Of a DNA stretch of 5,882 nt, positions 1 to 5,159 are shown one piece after another. The notes under the pieces are model-generated. The model saw nothing but the letters and a program-made list of their open reading frames with translations. It was not told the DNA's origin and searched no databases. Both the position numbers and the translations under genes were made by a program. The first letter of the stretch is position 1. Every line of letters starts with the position of its first letter. The stretch is from a bacterium (GTDB lineage: Bacteria > Desulfobacterota > S145-22). Location of the stretch: the NCBI GenBank assembly GCA_027073795.1, contig JALTEW010000417.1:1-5882 (forward strand). Direction: 5' to 3'.

Positions 1-164
1 AGGGAACTTGAGGTATAATAATCCCCCTTTTTCCCAATCTGCCCAGACCGGGAGCTGTAGTACCCTCCCTCCGGGTGGTAGAGGGCCATCTCCATGAAAT
101 CCCGGAAAGTCACCGGCCCTTTCGTTTCTATGGTATCTCTCAGGATAGTTTCCAATAACGTCAC
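1..164 (-). CDS. MidA/NDUFAF7-family SAM-dependent methyltransferase, N-terminal part (runs off window)
   Basis: About 54 codons are visible on the minus strand, reading through the window edge. The peptide carries the hallmark N-terminus of the MidA (DUF185) family: an I-x-x-x-GPVTF-x-x-F-M-x-x-ALY-x-P-x-x-GYY segment followed by Q-I-G-x-x-GDYYT. In this family that block lies just before the Rossmann-fold SAM-binding domain, which is outside the window. The GTG at 164-162 is the preferred start; an in-frame TTG further upstream would overlap the DDAH gene. It starts 10 bases after the DDAH stop on the same strand, so the two are probably co-transcribed. The mitochondrial homologue NDUFAF7 dimethylates an arginine of a complex I subunit. 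The substrate of bacterial members is mostly unknown, so arginine methylation here is inference. Confidence 0.8.
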   Translation of the reverse strand, partial: MTLLETILRDTIETKGPVTFRDFMEMALYHPEGGYYSSRSGQIGKKGDYYTSSS

Positions 165-174
165 CAGCAGCTTC

Positions 175-957
175 TCAGGCCTCAAAGAAAACGGACATAC
201 ACGTTAAGCCCGCCTGCGCCTTCCGAATCTCGGAGATATCGAGGGGGATCGGGGTAAATCCTTCCTTTTGAAACAGCCTCACCGCCTCGGGACAATCCAT
301 GGGCAGCAGGACATGTTCACCCAGCGGCAGAAAACTCAGCCTTGCAGCCTCGTCGTCCGGGGCCTTCAAGATATTGAACTTCGAAAAAACCGGGGGATCC
401 GCCACGCATCCTGAAATAACCACAATTCCCTTCTCAAGATAGTTGACGATAGATTTCAGGTGAAGGGCGCCTGCGAGATCGACGGGAACAACCTCCCTGG
501 ACTTCCCCGCCCAGTCCGCAAGTGCCGCGACCCCCGCGTCGTTTGTTCGGTTCGTCCGTCCCACGAAGATTTTATCCCCAATCTGCAGAACATCGCCGCC
601 GTCCAGATTCGCCGGCGCATCCATAAATGTAAGTTCAAGGAAATGCCCCAGGACCTCTGCCACGGCCGCCACTTCTCCCCGGCGCGAAGGGGCGCCCGGC
701 CGGGTAATCAATGCCCGACCGTCTAACACCACCGCCGTATCCTCCACGAAGGGACAATCAGGATATCGGTCATCGGGAGGCAGCATAATCACAACACCTC
801 CAAGGAGCGACAGGGCCTCTACATATGCCCGGTGCTGCGCACGTACGAGGGGTATGTCAATCGGCTGTGGGCCTAATTCCGGCTTGATACATTGGTCAAA
901 ACTATCCGGAATCCCCCGAACGAGTGCATACAGCGTCTTTTGTTTCCGATTATCCAC
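175..957 (-). CDS. Dimethylarginine dimethylaminohydrolase (DDAH) / amidinotransferase-superfamily hydrolase
   Basis: A 260-residue protein of the guanidine-modifying (pentein) superfamily. DDAH enzymes hydrolyse free N-omega-methylated arginines to citrulline and methylamine or dimethylamine in the cytoplasm. Visible family landmarks are the N-terminal LVRGIP (12-17), the substrate-binding FVEDTAVV (70-77), RPGAPSRRGE (86-95), NLDGGDVL (117-124), GRTNRTN (133-139), LHLKS (165-169) and LTCMS (251-255). By comparison with human DDAH1 (Asp127-His173-Cys274), the catalytic triad is Asp119, His166 and Cys253, all present. Length is close to the bacterial DDAH norm of about 255 residues. The start is GTG at 957-955; no ATG fits and there is no clear Shine-Dalgarno sequence (see the promoter entry). 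The downstream neighbour is a MidA-type methyltransferase 10 bases away. A different arginine-like substrate cannot be excluded from sequence alone. Confidence 0.88.
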   Translation of the reverse strand: MDNRKQKTLYALVRGIPDSFDQCIKPELGPQPIDIPLVRAQHRAYVEALSLLGGVVIMLPPDDRYPDCPFVEDTAVVLDGRALITRPGAPSRRGEVAAVAEVLGHFLELTFMDAPANLDGGDVLQIGDKIFVGRTNRTNDAGVAALADWAGKSREVVPVDLAGALHLKSIVNYLEKGIVVISGCVADPPVFSKFNILKAPDDEAARLSFLPLGEHVLLPMDCPEAVRLFQKEGFTPIPLDISEIRKAQAGLTCMSVFFEA

Positions 958-963
958 AAAATT

Positions 964-992
964 ATTATAACCAATCGTTCGATAAAGGAAAA
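964..992 (-). promoter_or_regulatory. Candidate promoter of the DDAH gene, possibly giving a leaderless mRNA
   Basis: On the minus strand a perfect TATAAT (969-964) lies six bases before the GTG start. A weak -35 (TTTTCC, 992-987) sits 17 bases further upstream. Standard spacing would put the transcription start at or next to the GTG, which fits the lack of a Shine-Dalgarno sequence. The AT-rich context makes chance matches likely, so this is a proposal only. Confidence 0.35.
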
Positions 993-1051
993 GAGTGGAA
1001 AGGCTTGAAGCGCTCTGCTCCTATAAAAAATTTTTAACTTTTGAATTATTT

Positions 1052-1082
1052 TTGACTTTGTGTATTTAGTATGTTATATATT
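1052..1082 (+). promoter_or_regulatory. Candidate sigma-70-type promoter of the GntR regulator gene
   Basis: TTGACT at 1052-1057 is a five-of-six match to the -35 consensus. Possible -10 boxes are TATATA (1075-1080, spacer 17) or TATATT (1077-1082, spacer 19). The upstream stretch 1021-1050 is very A/T-rich, like an UP element. It drives the regulator divergently from the DDAH gene. Confidence 0.5.
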
Positions 1083-1087
1083 ACATA
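1070..1087. promoter_or_regulatory. Near-palindromic operator candidate for the GntR/FCD regulator
   Basis: TATGTTATATATTACATA matches its own reverse complement at 16 of 18 positions, with ATGT and ACAT half-sites around an A/T core. FadR/FCD regulators bind short palindromes of this size as dimers. The site covers the proposed -10 box and lies in the divergent region. That fits autorepression, and possibly effects on the DDAH gene. The A/T richness weakens the statistics. Confidence 0.45.
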
Positions 1088-1111
1088 TCACATAATAAAG
1101 GAAGTAAATTG

Positions 1112-1840
1112 ATGCCGAAAGTTAAACCCATAACGCAGCCTCTTCCATTGGCTAAGATGGCGCTTCAAGCCATACGTGACTCTATATTGAATGGCAATCT
1201 TGTCCCAGGGGAACTCTATAATGAGATGACGCTTGCAAAGGAACTCGGCATTTCCAGAACCCCGGTAAGGGAAGCCCTCTTGGAGCTTTCAGCCCAGGGG
1301 CTGGTCACCTATTTGCCTCGAAAGGGTGTAATGGTTAATCATTTTGGAAGGCATGATGTGGAAGAGATATTTGAGTTGCGTAAGGCGATAGAGTTGGCAA
1401 CCGTTGAAAAGGTAGCAAAAGGTTCTAACACCTATGACCTTTCCGCAGTTGAAAAGGCATTGAATAATCAAAAAAAGGCCTTTAAGAAAAAGGACCCAAA
1501 AACCTACCTCCATTTTGACCGGATGTTTCATGTCACACTTACCAAGCTGACAAAAAACCGACGTTTTGTGGATATCCTCGAGAACATACGTGATCTTTTC
1601 CAGCTAATCGCCAGCCAGGCTTTAACCGATAAGCAACGTTGGCAAGAGGTTATAAAAGAACATGAAGAAATCCTGGATGCAATCAAACAGGGGGCTGTGG
1701 CTCGATCAAGAAAAGCGATGAATTATCATCTCGATCGGAGCAAAGCTTCGGTCTTGGAAAAAATGGCCTCAAATTCGGAAAAGCGATCGTCAAATGTAGA
1801 TTTAAAGCAACCCCCAAATACAAAAAGGAGTGTATCATGA
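1112..1840 (+). CDS. GntR-family transcriptional regulator, FadR subfamily with FCD ligand-binding domain
   Basis: A 242-residue cytoplasmic DNA-binding regulator. Residues about 14-78 form the winged helix-turn-helix, with the classic G-x-L-x-PG-E, LAKELGISRTPVREAL and L-x-x-x-GLV-x-x-x-P-x-KGV-x-V pattern. Residues about 84-210 form the all-helical FCD domain. The metal-binding set of this domain type is visible as Asp136 and His140 (D-x3-H), His184 and His206. Such domains bind small carboxylates or related metabolites next to the metal. A charged tail of some 25 residues follows. I chose the ATG at 1112 because AAGGAAG at 1098-1104 is well spaced for it; a TTG at 1109 is the alternative. 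It precedes cupin, DUF2848 and nitrilase-type genes on the same strand and is probably their local regulator. Its AT-rich composition contrasts with the GC-rich DDAH gene. Confidence 0.92.
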   Translation: MPKVKPITQPLPLAKMALQAIRDSILNGNLVPGELYNEMTLAKELGISRTPVREALLELSAQGLVTYLPRKGVMVNHFGRHDVEEIFELRKAIELATVEKVAKGSNTYDLSAVEKALNNQKKAFKKKDPKTYLHFDRMFHVTLTKLTKNRRFVDILENIRDLFQLIASQALTDKQRWQEVIKEHEEILDAIKQGAVARSRKAMNYHLDRSKASVLEKMASNSEKRSSNVDLKQPPNTKRSVS

Positions 1841-1908
1841 GGATTTGCCTTCTCAAATATCATGCGTTCATTTTATATGACCAGATCAAACCTGCGGATA
1901 AAAGTTAG
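1837..1908 (+). CDS. Short ORF (23 codons) overlapping the regulator stop; possible remnant of a lost gene
   Basis: An ATG at 1837 overlaps the regulator's TGA in an ATGA arrangement and is preceded by a strong Shine-Dalgarno AAGGAG (1825-1830, spacing 6). Both are signs of translational coupling. Translation gives only 23 residues, starting MRICLLKYH, before TAG at 1906. I recognise no family. It may be a leader-type small ORF, or the surviving start of a longer gene deleted between the regulator and the cupin gene. The remaining 97 bases up to the cupin start show no coding continuation. Confidence 0.35.
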   Translation: MRICLLKYHAFILYDQIKPADKS

Positions 1909-2005
1909 ACACTAAAATTTTGGCCCAGTCATAAATAAGCATCCAACGTAAGATATTTGAAGGTGTGAAATAGCCAAATGGTGAATAAAAAAGGAGGGTA
2001 AGAAA

Positions 2006-2353
2006 ATGCCAAAACCTGAAATTGAATTTATTGATTACGACACAGAATACGAATGGCACCCAGTAAAAGGGGACACCTTGGGAATCAAGGAAAAAATCCT
2101 TAGTCGGGATCCGGACACGGGTGACTATACCCGTATCTTGAAGTTCCCACCGGGGATCGAAACAAAAGAAACCCTGGTACACGATTTCTGGGAAGAAGTT
2201 CTGATTCTTGAAGGCAGTCTATACGACATCGCCAAAAAAGAAACATACCTTCCGGGATTTTATGCCTGCCGCCCCCCTGGTATGATACATGGCCCCTACC
2301 GTATCCCTTATGGCTGTGTCACCTTTGAGATTAGGTATTACAAGAAGAAATAA
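2006..2353 (+). CDS. Small cupin-domain protein
   Basis: A 115-residue single-domain cupin. Motif 1 is recognisable around residues 59-72 (His59, Glu63/Glu64, LILEG at 66-70). Motif 2 lies around 90-98 (PPGMIHGP, with His95). These supply a plausible His/Glu/His metal site, although the first motif has one His where the classic HxH has two. There is no signal peptide, so it is probably cytoplasmic. The start is clear: AAGGAGGG at 1991-1998 lies 7 bases before the ATG. The GntR gene lies upstream and a DUF2848 gene 74 bases downstream. Small cupins in catabolic clusters act as dioxygenases, isomerases or decarboxylases, or only bind metabolites; the reaction here cannot be read from the sequence. 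Confidence 0.8.
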   Translation: MPKPEIEFIDYDTEYEWHPVKGDTLGIKEKILSRDPDTGDYTRILKFPPGIETKETLVHDFWEEVLILEGSLYDIAKKETYLPGFYACRPPGMIHGPYRIPYGCVTFEIRYYKKK

Positions 2354-2427
2354 ATTCCAGGCCTTATGAAACCCGGCAAGGGGGGTGTGACACGAAGGCA
2401 ACAACATTTCACTGAAATGGGGCAGAC

Positions 2428-3126
2428 ATGGAAATAGAGTTAATTCTTGATGAGAAGGGTGGCAGCAAGCCATTGATCTTTTCCTACACCCGGATGGTCA
2501 ACGCGGGGTATGTGGGGAGGGACCAGAAAGAGGTCCATAGGCATGTCAACGAACTGGCCAAAAAGGGAATTCCCGGACCGAAAGAAACGCCGACCCTTTA
2601 CCCTGTCATTCAGCGTAACCTTGTAATGGATGATGAAGTTGAGGTTTATGGCAATGAGACATGTGGCGAGGTAGAATATGTCCTCCTTGTTGAAAATAAA
2701 GACACGGTTTATGTTGGAGTTGGAAGTGATCACACGGACCGGCATCTGGAAGAGATGGATATCCCGCGCGCAAAGCAGATATGCCCGAATATAATCAGCC
2801 ACAAAGTCTGGTCGCTTTCAGAGGTTAGGGATCATTGGGATGACCTGTTGATTGAAGCGAGGGTTAAAACAAAAGGCAAGGAAATCCTCTATCAGCAAGG
2901 CGCGCTTTCCTTGATCCTGGATCCCGATGCATTAATGAGATTTGTTGCCTCCAAAATAAGATCTCCACTCGAGGGCACGATCATATTCTCCGGCACCCTT
3001 GGATCTCTCACGGGCGGCTTTGTATTTGGAGAGCAATTTACGGCCAAGCTCACGGATCCAAAGCTGAACCGTAATCTTAGCCTGAGCTATAAAATCTTAC
3101 CCCTGAGCTACTTGCAAATTGAATAG
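2428..3126 (+). CDS. DUF2848 family protein (fumarylacetoacetate hydrolase-like fold)
   Basis: A 232-residue protein matching my recollection of the DUF2848 pattern along its whole length: NAGYVGRD (25-32), V-x-x-HVNELAK-x-GIP-x-P (36-51), TCGEVEYVLL (78-87), GVGSDHTDR-x-LE (97-108), AKQICP (115-120), a W-x-L-x-x-V-x-x-HWDDL block (128-140), YQQGAL (155-160) and GTLGSLTGG (189-197). Glu81 and Glu83 resemble the E-x-E metal ligands of fumarylacetoacetate hydrolases. No reaction is established for the family that I know of; C-C or C-O hydrolysis of an oxo-acid is a guess from the fold. The start is the ATG at 2428 behind a modest GGGG Shine-Dalgarno. The stop lies 13 bases before the nitrilase start, so the two are almost certainly one transcript. 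Confidence 0.85.
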   Translation: MEIELILDEKGGSKPLIFSYTRMVNAGYVGRDQKEVHRHVNELAKKGIPGPKETPTLYPVIQRNLVMDDEVEVYGNETCGEVEYVLLVENKDTVYVGVGSDHTDRHLEEMDIPRAKQICPNIISHKVWSLSEVRDHWDDLLIEARVKTKGKEILYQQGALSLILDPDALMRFVASKIRSPLEGTIIFSGTLGSLTGGFVFGEQFTAKLTDPKLNRNLSLSYKILPLSYLQIE

Positions 3127-3139
3127 GAGCGATACAGAC

Positions 3140-3397
3140 ATGTTGGTTGCATCCATCCAGATGTCCGTTGTAGAAAACGACAAGAACGCAACGATAGAAA
3201 AGGCCATCGAGAAAATTCACAAGGCAAGAGATGCCGATCTTATCCTCCTTCCGGAACTTTGGAACATCGGATTCATGAGTTTTGAAAGATACGTCGAGGA
3301 GGCTGAGGATAAGGAAGGCCCTACCCTGAGTGCGCTCAGAGAGGCAGCGAAGGAATTAAGGGTTTACCTGCACACAGGCAGCTTTGGAGGAAAATAG
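3140..3397 (+). pseudogene. Nitrilase-superfamily carbon-nitrogen hydrolase, 5' fragment (truncated)
   Basis: Residues 1-85 are the N-terminal third of a nitrilase/amidase-family enzyme, which normally has about 260-280 residues. The pattern VASIQMSV at the start and ADLILLPELWNIGF (32-45) place the catalytic Glu at residue 39. The segment then follows the family up to LHTGSF (78-82), where the next beta-strand and the GxxxEK region should begin. Instead it ends in GGK and TAG at 3395. The later catalytic Lys and Cys are missing, so the product should be inactive. I chose the ATG at 3140, with AGGAG at 3125-3129; an in-frame TTG at 3119 would overlap the DUF2848 gene. The break coincides with the edge of an IS110-family element, and no 3' remainder is seen in the window. 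The intact ancestor probably hydrolysed an amide or carbamoyl substrate as part of the GntR-cupin-DUF2848 operon. Confidence 0.82.
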
Positions 3398-3409
3398 GGG
3401 TCGTACATA

Positions 3410-3798
3410 AGTTTATAAGTTTCTCTGTTGTTCCCGTTTCTTTCATTTATTTACTTTTCTTTTTTCTTCCTTGGCAGCCTTTGCGGCTTCCATGAGAAGG
3501 CTTGTCAATAGGTCCGACGTGGCGGACCATTTTTTCTTTCCGCGAGTCCCATTAACGTCATGCTTCCATTCGCACTCTCTTGTGAGCCCTGCCTTTGGCC
3601 CGGTGCATGTTAGGTTCCATCGTGGAAGCTGCAACCTTAGCGACGGCCTCTTTATGTTACCGGCAAGTAACGGGCCAACCCGCAAAACGCAGTCTTCCGG
3701 ATGGGACGTTCTTTCCCGGGAGTTCGCTTTCATTTCTCTCAAGTCTTGCCCTCTTCCTTCCTCCTCCTCTTCATCCTTTCTTGTAATCCTGTTTGTTG
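3410..3798 (-). ncRNA. Candidate bridge-RNA region downstream of the IS110-family transposase
   Basis: No convincing gene is found here on either strand, although it lies inside the element. Three compact inverted repeats are visible: 3656-3671 (GTTAC/GTAAC, 6-base loop), 3615-3627 (TTCCA/TGGAA, 3-base loop, with AGGTT/AACCT able to pair around it) and 3511-3528 (GGTCCG/CGGACC, 6-base loop). IS1111-group elements encode a structured bridge RNA in this position; it pairs with target and donor DNA to direct recombination. RNA ends and guide loops cannot be assigned without related copies. The assignment rests on position and structure only. Confidence 0.4.
3511..3535 (+). terminator. Possible Rho-independent terminator on the plus strand
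   Basis: A perfect 6-bp GC-rich stem (GGTCCG/CGGACC) with a 6-base loop is followed by one A and six T. Read on the plus strand it would stop transcription coming from the truncated catabolic operon before it runs antisense through the transposase. The same stem may instead belong to the minus-strand bridge RNA. Confidence 0.5.
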
Positions 3799-4719
3799 TT
3801 AAGCAGCCTGCCTTAATGACTTCGTTGTCCTATTATGCCTCTTATAAAATGGATCATATACTTCCCCCGTCACCCATAGACGATGCAATAATACGGATAA
3901 CTTCCGAGCCACGGCCACCACCGCTCTCCGCTTGGCGTTCTTCCCTCCCGAACCCGCTATCCGTAACCCAAATCGCCTTAACTCACTGTCAACCCCAAAT
4001 GGCCCAAGGATGTGATGGGCACCACTGACAAGCAATTGCCGTAAATACCCGTTCCCCGCTTTCGTGATCCTTAACTGCTTGTCCGTCTGCCCCGATTGAT
4101 CCCGCCTGGGAGTCAATCCAAGAAATACACCCACCTGACGACTCTTTTCGAATCGCTGGGGCTCCTCCAGGGTTAAAATAAATGCCAATGCGGTAATCGG
4201 CCCCACTCCGGAAACCTGGGCCAATAGAAATGTCTCGGGATAACGCTCTTCACTGAGGGCCTTGATCTTTCTGTCATAATACCTGATCTTATCCGTTATC
4301 GCCTCTATCTGCTCGAGAATGGGAAGCAATGGATCTAAAAGAACCTCTGGAAGATGCTCTCGGGCCTTCCTGGCAAAACTCGGCGTGCCGCACGAAGGAA
4401 CCCGTCTCCCCATCGACTTTAAAATCCCACGGACATGGTTCACTAACCCGGTCCGGGTCCTGACCAATATGTCCCTCGCTTTGATCACGGCCAGGTCCGC
4501 CTGCGCCTGCTCCCCCCTGTGACGAATCGGGGAAAGTAACCCGGGATCAAATCGCGCTATCCGCGCCAGCATCTCCGCATCTCTTACATCAGACTTCTGG
4601 ACGCTTGACCATATCACCCTGAGCTTCCGAGGATTGCCTATGAGCACCTTGCACCCACACCTCTCAAGCTCCCGGCTGACCCAGGGAGAATGCGTCCCCG
4701 CCTCTATGGCCACGGTCAC
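3799..4719 (-). CDS. IS110-family transposase, main part (lacks first catalytic Asp; separated by frameshift)
   Basis: 306 codons from a GTG at 4719 cover most of an IS110 (DEDD) recombinase. The RuvC-like domain shows Glu6 in VAIEAGTHSPWVSR and Asp44/Asp47 in QKSDVRDAE. A helical linker follows (about 60-160), then the C-terminal transposase domain with the VSGVGPITALAF hairpin motif (169-180), RRDQSGQTDKQLRITKAGNG (205-224) and a basic tail. The first catalytic Asp is encoded upstream in another frame (4716-4862). The GTG overlaps the upstream stop as GTGA, but family similarity continues straight across, so the original gene was one frame of about 354 codons. The activity of this part alone is doubtful. 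The catalytic Ser expected in the C-terminal domain was not assigned. Confidence 0.85.
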   Translation of the reverse strand: MTVAIEAGTHSPWVSRELERCGCKVLIGNPRKLRVIWSSVQKSDVRDAEMLARIARFDPGLLSPIRHRGEQAQADLAVIKARDILVRTRTGLVNHVRGILKSMGRRVPSCGTPSFARKAREHLPEVLLDPLLPILEQIEAITDKIRYYDRKIKALSEERYPETFLLAQVSGVGPITALAFILTLEEPQRFEKSRQVGVFLGLTPRRDQSGQTDKQLRITKAGNGYLRQLLVSGAHHILGPFGVDSELRRFGLRIAGSGGKNAKRRAVVAVARKLSVLLHRLWVTGEVYDPFYKRHNRTTKSLRQAA

Positions 4720-4862
4720 CCCCCATAACGACTGAAAAACTTGTTAATGGCCCCCTGTGTGTTGGATACCTGACAGGTCCTTATGACTCTCCCTCCCTTA
4801 TCCAAAACACATACCTGATGACGCCTATCGCCAAGATCCATCCCAATTGTTATACTCTCCAT
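4716..4862 (-). CDS. IS110-family transposase, N-terminal fragment with first catalytic Asp
   Basis: The ATG at 4862 opens 48 codons ending at TGA 4718-4716. The start MESITIGMDLGDRRHQVCVLD is the typical first RuvC-like strand of IS110 transposases, with the catalytic Asp at residue 9. The frame ends in TAT-GGG-GGG-TGA. Moving back one base on the six-G run (4724-4719) continues directly into VTVAIEAGTHS of the main part. The ATG has a good Shine-Dalgarno, GGAG at 4874-4871, 8 bases upstream, inside a hairpin arm. The cause is either a one-base deletion in the G run (mutation or sequencing error) or productive slippage; sequence alone cannot decide. Confidence 0.8.
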   Translation of the reverse strand: MESITIGMDLGDRRHQVCVLDKGGRVIRTCQVSNTQGAINKFFSRYGG

Positions 4863-4941
4863 GGCTGATTCTCCTTTCCTGCAGCTTATGACTGCGCTTT
4901 TTCTTGAGCATGACTATAACATAGCTCGCGGAGAATCAGCC
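4863..4941 (-). promoter_or_regulatory. Hairpin that would sequester the transposase ribosome-binding site
   Basis: GGCTGATTCTCC (minus strand, 4941-4930) and GGAGAATCAGCC (4874-4863) form a perfect 12-bp inverted repeat around a 55-base loop. The 3' arm ends directly at the transposase ATG (4862) and contains its Shine-Dalgarno GGAG. An RNA carrying both arms should be poorly translated. Such 5' hairpins are a known way for insertion sequences to resist activation by outside transcription. Confidence 0.6.
4913..4921 (-). promoter_or_regulatory. Possible extended -10 promoter inside the hairpin loop
   Basis: TGTTATAGT on the minus strand is an extended -10 form (TGn plus TATAGT, five of six). 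No -35 is seen. Transcription would start near 4906, after the 5' hairpin arm, so this RNA would leave the ribosome-binding site free. Short motif, weak evidence. Confidence 0.3.
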
Positions 4942-5021
4942 TTCTCATCCTACCTTGGCGTGAGATCATGTTTCGAAAAAAATGGTGGAGATGATGGGAT
5001 TTGGGAGGGGACGAGGGGTCG

Positions 5022-5159
5022 AAATATAACCCAACCTGAGATTGGACGGCTGGCAGGTGGGATAGATTACAGGTAAGGATGGAGAGAGAGCCGAAACTGA
5101 GGAAGAGATTTAACGAATTAAGCAATCAAGTGCTTCTTTTGTCAAGAGGAAAGATCTGA
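5022..5159 (+). pseudogene. Decayed 3' end of a REP-associated (RAYT, Y1-type) transposase
   Basis: Two adjacent frames give pieces of the C-terminal helix-turn-helix region typical of RAYT-like proteins: NITQPEIGRLAGGIDYR (about 5024-5074), then, one frame over, LQVRMEREPKLRKRFNEL (5067-5120) continuing to TGA at 5157. In intact relatives the Gly-Gly-x-x-Tyr part is followed by a Ser/Ala-Val-Ser recognition helix; about 20 bases holding it seem to be deleted here. The catalytic HUH domain is absent. The stop lies in AGATCTGACCCC (5152-5163); similar GGGGTCAG-type sequences often mark RAYT/REP ends. The family call comes from memory of consensus patterns and is moderate. Confidence 0.5.

Larger units (their letters stand above)
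3398..5014 (-). mobile_element. IS110-family insertion sequence (boundaries approximate)
   Basis: The element holds one split transposase on the minus strand, about 400 non-coding bases downstream of it and about 150 upstream. IS110 elements usually lack terminal inverted repeats and clear target duplications, so the ends cannot be fixed from one copy. The left limit is set by the sudden end of nitrilase coding at about 3394. The right limit is set by the beginning of RAYT-like coding at about 5022. The same 8 bases, AGGGGTCG, occur at both limits (3396-3403 and 5014-5021) in direct orientation. The long 3' non-coding part suggests the IS1111-type layout, in which the bridge RNA lies downstream of the transposase. 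Confidence 0.7.

Noticed and set aside
460..726. Plus-strand 88-codon frame inside the DDAH gene
   Set aside because: It is antisense to a clearly conserved enzyme and has no motif of its own.
2366..2437. Short ATG frame between the cupin and DUF2848 genes
   Set aside because: No Shine-Dalgarno, overlaps the DUF2848 start, no protein-like pattern.
3443..3742. Minus-strand 99-codon frame downstream of the transposase
   Set aside because: No recognisable motif; it covers the hairpin-rich region better explained as non-coding RNA.
3471..4028. Long plus-strand open frame across the end of the element
   Set aside because: It overlaps the transposase antisense, has no family resemblance, and is low-complexity (Ser/Pro/Leu runs). 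It is a shadow frame.
4861..5076. Plus-strand 71-codon frame starting at 4861
   Set aside because: Its start lies in the antisense of the transposase leader; only the last part (about 5024-5074) is meaningful, as a RAYT-like remnant.
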